Origin: a virus
Length of the DNA: 20,632 nt
Direction: 5' to 3' (one strand)
Virus record (IMG/VR): IMGVR_UViG_3300032086_004221
Span: 1-20,632 of that record
A model generated the notes under the pieces. It did not search any database, was not told where the DNA came from, and saw only the letters and a list, made by a program, of their open reading frames with translations. A program made the translations under genes and the position numbers. Position 1 is the first letter of the stretch. Each line of letters begins with the position of its first letter. Positions 4,924 to 13,766 of the stretch are shown piece after piece.

Positions 4924-5720
4924 GTATTTTGATTTGATTTTCCTGAAGGTTCACTAATTCTAGAAAAGTATGGGTCAAAGTTTGTAATCTGATCCACACT
5001 CATCTGACAACCAGTCTCTCTCCAAAAATTTAATATTCCATTAAAACTATTTCGATGAAACGCATCAATGTGATCTGGATGAATAGAAGACCCTAATTCG
5101 GTTCTATACAATAGTATGGGAGTAGCATAAGTAATTCCAGAATTATAAACCAAATCATCAGCAACAGGACGTGGTTTTACACCATTATCAAGTTTATACT
5201 TATCTCCACGTATATGAAAATCAATTAACTTTTTAGCATGATGTCTAGTAATTACATAACATGCTGTAGAAAAATCATTCACAAATCGTGTATGAATAGG
5301 AACATGTATATCTCCTGTAGAAATAATTGCAAGTTGCAATGTATCCCATGCGTATGGAACTTTTGATATAAAATCTTTCCAAGTAAAATTCCAATATTTA
5401 ATTACATCCAACCAACAATCATCCTCCATCATAATTGCACATTGAGTATCACTCGTATCATACCAATGTTTAATTGCCTTTAAATGAGACGTAGTACATC
5501 CTATTTCACCAGATGAAACACCTTCAGGGTATCTACCTTTAATAATACCACTCAAATCATCTTCACGACCATCATAGGCACTAATACGAGTATAATCTTC
5601 TATCTCCCAATACTTAAATTGTTCTTCCATATACTCACGTCTTTCTGGTTGACCATCCAAATTAATATAATATACCGGAGGAAGTCCTTTGAGTTTATAT
5701 GCCGATTTATTTTTGTCCAT
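4920..5720 (-). CDS. Glycosyltransferase family 25 (LPS-type)
   Basis: A 266-aa GT25 protein. The N-terminal family motif is YYINLDGQPERREYM (residues 17-31). EIGCTTSHLKAIKHWYD follows, and then MMEDDCWL with the metal-binding EDD. GT25 enzymes typically transfer galactose or glucose to lipooligosaccharide or, in eukaryotes, to hydroxylysine. It is the last gene of the long glycan cluster and probably works in the host cytoplasm on a surface-glycan or virion acceptor. Its ATG overlaps the GT11 stop codon as TAATG. Its own stop codon is part of the next promoter. Confidence 0.85.
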   Translation of the reverse strand: MDKNKSAYKLKGLPPVYYINLDGQPERREYMEEQFKYWEIEDYTRISAYDGREDDLSGIIKGRYPEGVSSGEIGCTTSHLKAIKHWYDTSDTQCAIMMEDDCWLDVIKYWNFTWKDFISKVPYAWDTLQLAIISTGDIHVPIHTRFVNDFSTACYVITRHHAKKLIDFHIRGDKYKLDNGVKPRPVADDLVYNSGITYATPILLYRTELGSSIHPDHIDAFHRNSFNGILNFWRETGCQMSVDQITNFDPYFSRISEPSGKSNQNT

Positions 5721-6523
5721 TATATAATCTCCCAGTGTTCGGGGTATAAGTCTTTTATATTTAAATGAGAATTGTTAGGTCCAAACCATTTTTTGGGTGC
5801 TATTACCTTTCCTTTATTTGCTAACCATGCACCCCACCAAGAGAATGTAGAATTGGCAATAATAAAATCCTTACATTGACTCATTAAGTATAGATCCATG
5901 TAAGGATTATTTCCTGAAGAAACAATAAATCTATCAGATTCAAACAACTTTTGCTCCACACACCACTGAGGATCATCACTGAAGATTACAATCTGTCTTT
6001 TAGAATTAAATTTACTTAGAGCTTTTTCATAATAAACAAGAGATTGATTGTAATGATTACCAGAATTGATTAAAAAATCTCCTCTACGAATGTGAAGAGC
6101 AATAGGATTATCAAAACGTTCTTCAATAATATCATTACAATCATCAATAATTTCTTCTTTAAATTTGAACTGACTTCTTACTTCATCTTCACAATGCTTA
6201 AAGTATTTTTCAGTTTGAAAAAATCCGTAAAGAGTAAAATTATTATGTCTATCTATATTAAAAATATTACTATCAAACTCAAACCCATTTTCGGAAAAAA
6301 CATTATCGGTTTTAAGTAGTCCTTTATTGTCTGGTTTAATATCAAAACAATCAAATAGTTCTATTCTTAGTTTGTTACCAAGAACATCAACAAGAACTTC
6401 ATTATGATCCGGAATTGTAAATGTAACTCCAAGATATCTTGCGGCACCTAAGGTTGCCGCATACTGAAACATTTGATTACCAAGTTGTCCCAGTTTACCA
6501 AGATAGTTAAATGCTACTGTCAT
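5720..6523 (-). CDS. Glycosyltransferase family 11 (alpha-1,2-fucosyltransferase-like)
   Basis: A 267-aa GT11 protein. The N-terminal motif LGQLGNQMFQYAATLGAARY (about 11-30) and the GDP-sugar binding motif HIRRGD (144-149) are both intact, as is the C-terminal NSTFSWWGAWLA region. The family transfers L-fucose, sometimes a related 6-deoxy or L-sugar, from a GDP donor. The GDP-mannose 3,5-epimerase at the start of the cluster makes GDP-L-galactose, a close mimic of GDP-L-fucose, which may be the real donor here (inference). The start is the ATG at 6521-6523, overlapping the previous stop codon as ATGA. A truncated relative of this gene lies at 18574-18741. Confidence 0.9.
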   Translation of the reverse strand: MTVAFNYLGKLGQLGNQMFQYAATLGAARYLGVTFTIPDHNEVLVDVLGNKLRIELFDCFDIKPDNKGLLKTDNVFSENGFEFDSNIFNIDRHNNFTLYGFFQTEKYFKHCEDEVRSQFKFKEEIIDDCNDIIEERFDNPIALHIRRGDFLINSGNHYNQSLVYYEKALSKFNSKRQIVIFSDDPQWCVEQKLFESDRFIVSSGNNPYMDLYLMSQCKDFIIANSTFSWWGAWLANKGKVIAPKKWFGPNNSHLNIKDLYPEHWEII

Positions 6524-7218
6524 TTTACCTTTTCCCAATCAAATCGAATAAAATCAGTTGACCAATTTCCACTTCTCTTCTTTTCTTCATGCAACTTGTG
6601 GTTGTGAGAATTATCTCTATTAATATCTGCCTCCCCTTCAGGACAATAATCTAAGTATAAATCCAAATAGGCAATAACATGAAGTTTTCCAACTGATCTA
6701 AACCAAAAACTAGGATCAGTCCATCCATAATGACCAACTAAATCTTCTTCACATCCACCAACATTCCAATAATCCTCAACTCGAAGAAGACAGACTGCAG
6801 GATGTGGTTGACCATTCTTAGGATGATTAGGATATTCAGGAACTCTTCTATTAAATTTAAATGCTTCTCCTGTTTTTGAAGAAGTTAATTTCAACATATT
6901 TGAAGCAAGTTCTTCAGATACAAAAGTATCCATATCCAGAATCACCATCCAATCTGTCTTACATTCTTGAGCAGATAGATTTCTAACTCCAGCAATATTA
7001 CAATAAAGATCTTTTTTTACTCGATAGATGGATACATCAATATCGGACATATCAACATCCTTTAAGGTGTCTATTGCTGGAACTTTACTACAATCATCGA
7101 CAATACAAAAAGAAAATTGATCTCGTATTTCTTTCGACCAAGACTTCCAAGACTCAACCTGCTTTATAAGAACTTTATTCTGATTATAGAACGATAAGTT
7201 TATTGTAATTTTTTTCAT
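6520..7218 (-). CDS. Glycosyltransferase family 2-like protein
   Basis: A 232-aa protein with a GT-A fold. The N-terminal strand ITINLSFYNQNKVLIKQVES is followed by FCIVDDCS, the region YCNIAGVRNLSAQECKTDWM, and LDMDTFVS with the metal-binding DxD. Near the C-terminus GWTDPSFWFRS and HNHKLHEEKKRSG match the acceptor side of GT2 enzymes. The sugar and acceptor are unknown. I use the ATG at 7216-7218, which overlaps the epimerase stop codon as ATGA; a TTG seven codons upstream is the only longer start. Confidence 0.85.
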   Translation of the reverse strand: MKKITINLSFYNQNKVLIKQVESWKSWSKEIRDQFSFCIVDDCSKVPAIDTLKDVDMSDIDVSIYRVKKDLYCNIAGVRNLSAQECKTDWMVILDMDTFVSEELASNMLKLTSSKTGEAFKFNRRVPEYPNHPKNGQPHPAVCLLRVEDYWNVGGCEEDLVGHYGWTDPSFWFRSVGKLHVIAYLDLYLDYCPEGEADINRDNSHNHKLHEEKKRSGNWSTDFIRFDWEKVK

Positions 7219-8102
7219 TTTAAATTTTTCTTGATCCAATCAACAACTTTGGTACTCCACTTCCATCCAAGAGTCTTTTGAATTTTATCAATATTGGCTC
7301 TGGAATGCATAACTTCACCTTGTCTAGAAGGAATCATGATTTGATAATCAGAAATTAAATCAGCAATAGTTTGAATTTCTGTTCCCTCTCCAGTTCCAAC
7401 ATTGAAGACTTCACCATATGTTTCAAGTTCTCTTTGAGAAGCAAGAATATTTGCATAGACCACATCAGATACATGAATAAAATCTCTTGTTTGATATCCA
7501 GGTTCTACAACTGTAAGAGGTTCTTTGGTTTCTTTCTGTCTTTTGAAAATGGACATAACAGGAGCATACTGTCCCGACTGATGCTGCCCCTCACCATAAA
7601 CGTTAAAGTATCTAAAGACAACTGTCTTTAGACCATAAAGTTCATAATACATCTTAAACAGCATCTCTCCAGAATACTTAGAAATTGAGTAAGTGTTCAG
7701 ACAGTCTACCCTGTTTGTTTCATAGTTGGGATTGTACAATGTATTACCATACACAGCACAAGTAGATGAGAATATCGCTCTATCTACATTATGAATCCTA
7801 CAGCACTCCAATACATTCATCGTTGACAACATATTGTTTGCCATACTTTCATTTGGTTTCTCAACACAATATGAAATAGCAACCTCTGCTGCCATATGAA
7901 ATACGTTGTTCACACTGTCAAAAAGATGAACATACTTATTGTAATTTTCAATCAAGTCAACAAGATAATATGTTGCTTTAGGATTTGGATTGTGGTGATG
8001 AACTCTATCCAGCACAATAACTTCATGTCCCAAGTCAACTAATCTATTAACAAGATGAGATCCAATAAATCCACATCCACCGGTTACAATACTTCTAATC
8101 AT
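7215..8102 (-). CDS. NAD-dependent UDP-sugar epimerase (GalE/WbpP-like extended SDR)
   Basis: A 295-aa extended SDR. It has TGGCGFIGSHL (residues 7-17) for NAD binding, FHMAAEVAI, the SSTCAVYG serine region, and YSISK as the catalytic YxxxK. FRYFNVYGEGQ and RDFIHVSDV complete the UDP-sugar epimerase pattern. It probably interconverts UDP-glucose and UDP-galactose, or the corresponding N-acetylhexosamines or uronic acids. The family pattern does not decide which. It overlaps both neighbours as ATGA, within the glycan operon. Confidence 0.9.
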   Translation of the reverse strand: MIRSIVTGGCGFIGSHLVNRLVDLGHEVIVLDRVHHHNPNPKATYYLVDLIENYNKYVHLFDSVNNVFHMAAEVAISYCVEKPNESMANNMLSTMNVLECCRIHNVDRAIFSSTCAVYGNTLYNPNYETNRVDCLNTYSISKYSGEMLFKMYYELYGLKTVVFRYFNVYGEGQHQSGQYAPVMSIFKRQKETKEPLTVVEPGYQTRDFIHVSDVVYANILASQRELETYGEVFNVGTGEGTEIQTIADLISDYQIMIPSRQGEVMHSRANIDKIQKTLGWKWSTKVVDWIKKNLK

Positions 8103-9082
8103 AATTCATAGTTATCTGTTGACATTGAAAGACACTCAACTGGAGAGACCATCTTATTGAATTTTGAATTGCAATTATCCCACATTTGTGTATATGAAAT
8201 ATTATGCCAACAAGATTCCCAAACTAATGGTAAAACTACTCCTTCTTCAAAATATCCACTGTGCAATCCAATAATATTTGTCTTATACAAATCGTACAGT
8301 GGAAGAGGAAATGTCTTTATATTATGTATCTTGTATAATAAAGACAGTATAGACTGATCATTTTGATGTTTAATAAAGTGACCACTTTCTTTACTGATAG
8401 ATGGAGAGTAATCCATCAACCTTATTATACTCCATGTGTCAAATAATTCCTGAAAGAATTTTACCGTATATTCATTCTTCTTCACCAAAAAAATACCACC
8501 ATATGCTTGATTAGTATCCCAATACAAAGAATCAGTAATATTAAAATGATCATACAGATCTCTTTTAGTAAAAAGTTTTTCTAACCAAAAATCACTATGA
8601 AATCCTACAATTCCTTTTTCTGAGTTATTAGCAAGATTAAAAAGATTTTCAACACCATCTTCTTTTAGATCTTTGATATCACTATCAATCCAAAAAATAA
8701 CATCACCATCATCACAATCTTGAAGACCTTTATACATTAAGTATGCCTTTGCTGCCCAAGGAAATACACGACTATCATCAAATAATGATTGATGCTCTTC
8801 AATATATCCTGGATCAACATCGGAAAGATTGAATACGTTCACCTCGTCAATAATAGAATACTTTTCAACCCTCTCCTTAAATGATTTCATATTAATTTCT
8901 CTTTCCCTATGTCTATCAGCAAAGGTAAAGATTTTATATTTACCCTCCTTTTCTGATGACCTCATCTCATTACCACCAGAGAGAATTTTATCCTGGTTAT
9001 TAGGATTTCTATAGTAATAATTTGTAGTTACATCAAAAAAATATGGAAGATATTTTTTTACAGAATCAAAGGATTGTGACAT
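8099..9082 (-). CDS. GT-A type putative glycosyltransferase, 327 aa
   Basis: The DxD motif VIFWIDSDIKDL (D133, D135) lies after a Rossmann-like half, and YGGIFLVKKN and HQNDQSILSLLYK (239-251) follow, as in nucleotide-diphospho-sugar transferases. I cannot place it in a numbered GT family with certainty. The first 40 residues are poorly conserved in character; an internal ATG at codon 40 precedes KYKIFTFADRH, which is the true start of the fold. The first start overlaps the previous gene by 17 nt, a spacing used several times in this genome, and I keep it. Confidence 0.75.
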   Translation of the reverse strand: MSQSFDSVKKYLPYFFDVTTNYYYRNPNNQDKILSGGNEMRSSEKEGKYKIFTFADRHREREINMKSFKERVEKYSIIDEVNVFNLSDVDPGYIEEHQSLFDDSRVFPWAAKAYLMYKGLQDCDDGDVIFWIDSDIKDLKEDGVENLFNLANNSEKGIVGFHSDFWLEKLFTKRDLYDHFNITDSLYWDTNQAYGGIFLVKKNEYTVKFFQELFDTWSIIRLMDYSPSISKESGHFIKHQNDQSILSLLYKIHNIKTFPLPLYDLYKTNIIGLHSGYFEEGVVLPLVWESCWHNISYTQMWDNCNSKFNKMVSPVECLSMSTDNYEL

Positions 9083-9743
9083 TTTCTAAATCAGGATTGT
9101 AAGATGATAAGGTGTGTATTGAAAATTTTACTTTATTATAAAATTTAAACAATCTTGAATAATCGTCCTTGATCGATTGACATTGCTTTTTCTCAACCTC
9201 ATAGTCATGTTTCTGTGGAACTAGATATTCTCTCTCGTAAAAATCAAGACCAAAAATATTTACCTTATCTGCATTATAGTAGTTAATCGCAAGCATGATA
9301 CCCCATGCCAGAGAACCTCTGACACATCCCAATGGCCATACACCTGGATAACTATCCTCCTGCTTGAGTTTGCCACTTAGATGAGCATATTTGTAGTCTT
9401 CTACACACTCTAAGGGGAAGCAACTAAAATTACCCTGAGCAGGACAATCTCTATCTGTGCCGGAACCAGGAGGAAAAACTGTATTATACTTGTTCTTGAC
9501 ATTATGATCTGATTCAATACCTTTAATCAAAGGTGATAGATCTCCAATGGTTGGTGTACAAATAAGTGTAAGATCTTTTCCAGTAATAAACTTGGAAACT
9601 TCAGGTACTTTATAATATTCACATGGGTTTCTAGGTGATTGCCACCACTCATTAATTAAAATTACATCACTACAATCTGATTCAAATCCGTCAAGTTTTT
9701 TAAGAGATTCACCTCTTCCTAAAATAGTTACTTCCACAATCAA
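9066..9743 (-). CDS. GT42/sialyltransferase-like protein
   Basis: A 225-aa protein. The start IVEVTILGRGESLKKLDGFE resembles the GNGPSL loop of GT42 and the related DUF115 fold. The segment GSLAWGIMLAINYYNADKVN ending IFGLDFYE resembles the CxIDFYEG stretch of Campylobacter sialyltransferases such as CstII. The donor could be a CMP-linked acidic sugar, but no CMP-sugar synthetase of the NeuA type is seen nearby, only the nucleotidyltransferase at 17251. The start is uncertain: a TTG at 9741-9743 overlaps the aminotransferase stop codon as TTGA, and a GTG lies two codons later. Confidence 0.6.
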   Translation of the reverse strand: MIVEVTILGRGESLKKLDGFESDCSDVILINEWWQSPRNPCEYYKVPEVSKFITGKDLTLICTPTIGDLSPLIKGIESDHNVKNKYNTVFPPGSGTDRDCPAQGNFSCFPLECVEDYKYAHLSGKLKQEDSYPGVWPLGCVRGSLAWGIMLAINYYNADKVNIFGLDFYEREYLVPQKHDYEVEKKQCQSIKDDYSRLFKFYNKVKFSIHTLSSYNPDLENVTIL

Positions 9744-10792
9744 AATGAAGATATTACATCGTATATATCACTCTTTTTCATAGATGGTGTGAGTGGTAAA
9801 CAAACGTGCGGAACCCAAGAACGATTCTCTCCTACAAAAGTGTATGGATAAGAATTCTCATCAAGAATTGAGGTTATTTGATTAGTGTGATCATAAACAG
9901 GTGAAGTTTTTATCGGAGAATCTGAGATGAAACAAATATACTTATAATAAGATGGTGAGACAACAGATTCAGTATAGTTAATTTTTTTAAAAGACAAGTC
10001 ACCTAACTTTGAATCATAGATGTCTGCCAGTTCTTCCTTATGTTGGATAATTGATTTGTAGTTATTAATAATAACATTGGCAATTGCTGCAGAAAAATCA
10101 TTCATCCTAGCATTTGGAAGTGCTGGTAAAGAATGATGCAATTGTCCGTCAAAAGAATACTTACCATAATCACGCAAACAACGTGCTTGTTTTGCTTTTA
10201 CAGAATCTTTCAGAATAACAACTCCACCTTCACCAGCAGGAATAGGTTTAGTAGGAAAGAAGGATAAAATTGCGGCATCTCCAAAGGTGCCGACATATTG
10301 ATCATCTATACTGACAAAAGGTGAGTGAGCACAATCTTCGATAAGAATGACTCCTCTTTCTTTACACAGATTTGATATCTCTGCAATGTCAGGATTTGGA
10401 TATCCACCAATATGAGTAATAACAATAGCATCAGGTTCATACTCTAGGGCATCCTTGATGATGCTAATATCAGGCATTAAGAGATTCTGATTAGATCCAA
10501 GAAGAATGATCTCTTTATTAGTGGTTACCCATGGCAAACAACTAGCAAAGTACGTATTTGTCTGAACTGCTATCTTTTTAATTTCAGGAAATAGCAAACT
10601 AATTGTTTGAAGTGCAGTTCCACCACTTGAAGTTGTTACACAAGGACGTTTGTACAAATGCCAAAGAGTATCTTCAAGCAGTTTTGACTGTGGACCAGTG
10701 GACCAAAATCCAGAATGCAACACCTCAATCAATGATTTTTCTAATTGATCATTGATTGATTGACCAAAATCTAAAAATTTATAACCCATCAT
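9740..10792 (-). CDS. DegT/DnrJ/EryC1/StrS-family PLP aminotransferase
   Basis: A 350-aa sugar aminotransferase. Visible motifs are the TSSGGTAL phosphate loop, EDCAHS with the PLP-binding Asp, and SFFPTKPIPAGEGGVV, whose Lys (about residue 182) would form the Schiff base. The family converts a nucleotide-linked keto-sugar to an amino-sugar with glutamate as donor, in the cytoplasm. No dedicated 4,6-dehydratase is obvious next to it, so the keto-sugar may come from one of the SDR proteins here or from the host. The start is an ATG after GGAGAGG at 10796-10802; the next codon is also ATG. Confidence 0.9.
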   Translation of the reverse strand: MMGYKFLDFGQSINDQLEKSLIEVLHSGFWSTGPQSKLLEDTLWHLYKRPCVTTSSGGTALQTISLLFPEIKKIAVQTNTYFASCLPWVTTNKEIILLGSNQNLLMPDISIIKDALEYEPDAIVITHIGGYPNPDIAEISNLCKERGVILIEDCAHSPFVSIDDQYVGTFGDAAILSFFPTKPIPAGEGGVVILKDSVKAKQARCLRDYGKYSFDGQLHHSLPALPNARMNDFSAAIANVIINNYKSIIQHKEELADIYDSKLGDLSFKKINYTESVVSPSYYKYICFISDSPIKTSPVYDHTNQITSILDENSYPYTFVGENRSWVPHVCLPLTPSMKKSDIYDVISSF

Positions 10793-11597
10793 CACCTCTC
10801 CAATAATTAGACCATTTGGGATCGAGATACTCAGTAGAAGATGCGAAACGTAAATCGCACGATAATCTCGGAATCATATTGTTAGTATCAAAAGACGCAT
10901 GTACAACATTTAGACAATGAAATACTATATCTCCTTTCGAGACCTTTGGCAAGTACCAAGTCGTTTTAAGACGATCTGCCAAATCCTTCAGATCACTTGT
11001 AATTGTTTTATCATCTTTAACCAATTTTGTTATTGGTGAAATATTTTTATGAGAATCTTTAAGATAAACAAGTTGACCATGATGAAAATCAGCAGGTCCG
11101 AGTGGTATCCAAGCAGTTAATACTTTACTACTGTCTGATGTATGGAAGTAGTCTCTATCACGGTGTGCTAGGGTACATCTAGAACTAAAATGAGAGAAAC
11201 TTCTTAAGATAGCTCTTGGAGATAAGGCAGATTTTTCTGACCTTAATAGAACTGCTGCTAACTTTTTTAAAACACTAGACTCAATAAAATTACAGAATGC
11301 TTCTGAACGTACAAATCTATTAGCAGGGTGCGATCCTACACCATGTGATAATTTTGAACTTTTAACATGAGTCCATTCACTACCATCATACTCATAATCT
11401 TCACCAAACATAGAAAAATATTGACTCCGTAAAGAGTCAATAATCTCATGAGAAAAAACATTTTTTACAATTAGAATTCCCTCAAAATTATTAAGTGGTT
11501 TGCTGCTAAGAAGATCATCAAATTCAATGTAACATTCAGAAGGAACATCAATTGCTTCAAAAGACTTTCCAGATGCTTTTAGATTATATGGTTTCAT
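10779..11597 (-). CDS. Phytanoyl-CoA dioxygenase-like 2OG/Fe(II) oxygenase
   Basis: A 272-aa PhyH-family protein. The metal ligands are H145 and D147 in AHRDRDYF and H233 in NVVHASFD; R244 in PRLSCDLRF would bind 2-oxoglutarate. WIPLGPADFHHGQLVYLKDS is the typical core strand before the distal site. The family hydroxylates small molecules, lipids or sugar-linked substrates. Inside a glycan operon it may oxidise a glycan residue, an amino-sugar or a lipid carrier (inference). It overlaps the glycosyltransferase gene before it by 4 nt. Confidence 0.85.
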   Translation of the reverse strand: MKPYNLKASGKSFEAIDVPSECYIEFDDLLSSKPLNNFEGILIVKNVFSHEIIDSLRSQYFSMFGEDYEYDGSEWTHVKSSKLSHGVGSHPANRFVRSEAFCNFIESSVLKKLAAVLLRSEKSALSPRAILRSFSHFSSRCTLAHRDRDYFHTSDSSKVLTAWIPLGPADFHHGQLVYLKDSHKNISPITKLVKDDKTITSDLKDLADRLKTTWYLPKVSKGDIVFHCLNVVHASFDTNNMIPRLSCDLRFASSTEYLDPKWSNYWRGDDGL

Positions 11598-12517
11598 AAA
11601 TATTTTTCAATAATTTTTTTAATTTCACATGCTCTAATCTCCCAAGTCAATCTATTATTGAAGATTTCATAAGCATTATTTACAATGCCCTTTCTTTCAT
11701 TTTCATTATCAAGATAGTATTGTGCTTTCTCATAAAACTCATCTACAGTAGAAAACATAACACAGTTTACCCCATCAATAATCATATCACCATAAATCTT
11801 CTCATCCATTCTATTACAGATAACAAGACTTCTATTAGCAGCAAAAATCTCAAAGAACCTTGTACCTACAAGATCAGCAGGACCAGTAGTTACAAGGCAC
11901 AATTTTGAGTCAGATAAATGCCTAGCATACTCATCGTCAGTAAACATAGTCCCTGCATAGTTGTTTCTATGTGACCTCACATTAATAAAATTTCCAAGTT
12001 TACCGTTGAGTCTATCCAATTCCAATAGAACTCTTTCTCTAAGATTTTCAGACTGTTCAGGTCTTGTTACACCAGAGAAGAATATATCGTGTTTGTAATC
12101 TCCACCATAGTTTCTAAACTGCTTTTCACTAGCAGACCACATAATTCTATAAAATGGAATAGAGGTCTGAGACATAAACTTATCAACATCATGATGAACA
12201 GTAAGAGCAGCAGTTGCTCTCATCTCTCTAATCCAATCTAGTTTATTATTAAGTCCAGTATATTCTTTATTTAAGATAGGAAAAAGGAGAGTATTACTAT
12301 CTCTGATCAATGATACTGGTTTACCATCTCCACAATCAGTGTGTCCGAATCCCAGAAAAACTGCATCATATCCTTCAAAGTCACTGGTTTTTGTGGGAAC
12401 AAAATTTTTAAATTCAATATCAAAAAATTCTTTAAGTGCATAGAATATTTCACTGTAATAAGAACAGTATCCATTCCTCAAAGGTTTATTTGGATGCTCA
12501 CAAAACAAAAACTTCAT
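11594..12517 (-). CDS. CgeB-like glycosyltransferase (GT-B fold)
   Basis: A 307-aa GT-B type protein. The C-terminal half contains KLCLVTTGPADLVGTRFFEI, then ICNRMDEKIYGDMIIDGVNC and VMFSTVDEFYEKAQYYLDNE. This is the nucleotide-sugar binding order of CgeB and other GT1/GT4-like proteins: the E of the FEI segment, a G-N-C-V loop and a helix that counts residues of the sequence. The donor is unknown. I choose the ATG at 12515-12517, which overlaps the methyltransferase stop codon as ATGA with GGAG upstream; the TTG four codons earlier is less likely. Confidence 0.8.
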   Translation of the reverse strand: MKFLFCEHPNKPLRNGYCSYYSEIFYALKEFFDIEFKNFVPTKTSDFEGYDAVFLGFGHTDCGDGKPVSLIRDSNTLLFPILNKEYTGLNNKLDWIREMRATAALTVHHDVDKFMSQTSIPFYRIMWSASEKQFRNYGGDYKHDIFFSGVTRPEQSENLRERVLLELDRLNGKLGNFINVRSHRNNYAGTMFTDDEYARHLSDSKLCLVTTGPADLVGTRFFEIFAANRSLVICNRMDEKIYGDMIIDGVNCVMFSTVDEFYEKAQYYLDNENERKGIVNNAYEIFNNRLTWEIRACEIKKIIEKYL

Positions 12518-13098
12518 TTTTTTCTCCAAGTCAAATCAATCTTATTTTCAGTATTACCTTTATTCCTAATAAAAGTAAGCCCATATCCATAAGGAAGAGT
12601 TGCATATTCAACATCTTTATCAGATACAAAATCTTGAACTGCTTTTGACATTCCCTCACCCAAAGTATGATGTCTAGTATCATGGGTAATCAAAATACCA
12701 TCATGTTTAAGGTATGGATAGATGTTATTAAGATCTACCAGAACTTCTTCACCTACATGAGAACCATCATGAAGGATTACATCATATTGATCAAACTCAA
12801 CTTCTTTATCACTAAAGATATCATTACTATTTCCATGATAGAAACTCCACTTGTCACTATTTTTTGAAAAATTAGTAACATTGGGATTATCACTGTAGTT
12901 TGTAATATCTACACTAGTCAATACTCCGCCAGTTTTTTCAAGTGCATGAAGAATAACATGAGTTGAGAATCCACTACCAAACTCAAATACATTTTTAGAT
13001 TCCATACCGACTATGCAAGAGTAAAGAAATCCATAATGAAGTGACATTCCAGTATCACCTTTCTCTGCCTTTGCTGCAATTTGTTCTAAAATGTTCAT
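12514..13098 (-). CDS. Class I SAM-dependent methyltransferase-like protein (Methyltransf_24 type)
   Basis: A 194-aa Rossmann protein. The SAM-binding motif I is VFEFGSGFST (residues 37-46), motif II is LTSVDIT, and DVILHDGSHVGEEVLVDLNN matches the motif IV/metal region of this family. It may methylate a hydroxyl of a sugar in the glycan made by this cluster, but the acceptor cannot be read from sequence. It overlaps both neighbours by 4 nt as ATGA. A second protein of the same type is encoded at 17961-18590. Confidence 0.8.
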   Translation of the reverse strand: MNILEQIAAKAEKGDTGMSLHYGFLYSCIVGMESKNVFEFGSGFSTHVILHALEKTGGVLTSVDITNYSDNPNVTNFSKNSDKWSFYHGNSNDIFSDKEVEFDQYDVILHDGSHVGEEVLVDLNNIYPYLKHDGILITHDTRHHTLGEGMSKAVQDFVSDKDVEYATLPYGYGLTFIRNKGNTENKIDLTWRKK

Positions 13099-13766
13099 GC
13101 TGTTCTACTGTGATTTGAATAAACTATTTGAGGCATAATAGTATTACCTCTAATTGTATTTGCTTGTCCAGGAAGAATATTAGGTTTGATTCCCAGTTGA
13201 TGGCATACAAATGGAAAACTAATTTGATCTCTTGAAGAGAACATACATATTTGCTCCCACCACATCCAACCCATTCTTTGAGTCAATTCTGTGTTTCTCT
13301 GAACTCTTGCTGGTAATTCATATAATCCATTATTCTCAGGATAATCCATATCCATATAAAAGTCAAGTTGATCTTTCACCAAGTTTTGATGATCAAAATT
13401 AATTCTTATGACTTCCTTCCCTTCATCATATACACAGTTCTGACCAGGATGTTTGAATACTGCAACATCACTATTGCTCAGATATTTGTCAATGACATCA
13501 TAAGGATCGGTTTCAAGAATATGGGTGGAGTCAACCCAGAAATAATAATCATAGTCTGGAAGAAATGTAAAAGGAAGAACTTTATACACCTTAGCATTTC
13601 TTCTATTCTTATAAGTAGGATCTGAAGAGAATAGCAATACAGGATGAACGTTCCACCCATTTGCGGGAGATTTATCTACAAATGCATGATAGTCCACACC
13701 CTCAAATGGCACTGGTTTGATTAATTCATTGGTTCCAACTGATGCTGTTACAACTGCTATTTTCAC
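13095..13766 (-). CDS. DUF616-family putative glycosyltransferase
   Basis: A 223-aa protein of the DUF616/TOD1-like type. Signs are KIAVVTASVGTNELIKPVPF at the start, FSSDPTYKNRRNAKVYKVLP with the paired arginines and lysine, YFWVDSTHIL as the DxD-like site (D79), and VFKHPGQNCVYDEG. Proteins of this family are linked to polysaccharide assembly in plants and bacteria. It is a probable glycosyltransferase of the cluster. It overlaps the oxygenase gene before it and the methyltransferase after it by 4 nt each. Confidence 0.8.
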   Translation of the reverse strand: MKIAVVTASVGTNELIKPVPFEGVDYHAFVDKSPANGWNVHPVLLFSSDPTYKNRRNAKVYKVLPFTFLPDYDYYFWVDSTHILETDPYDVIDKYLSNSDVAVFKHPGQNCVYDEGKEVIRINFDHQNLVKDQLDFYMDMDYPENNGLYELPARVQRNTELTQRMGWMWWEQICMFSSRDQISFPFVCHQLGIKPNILPGQANTIRGNTIMPQIVYSNHSRTA

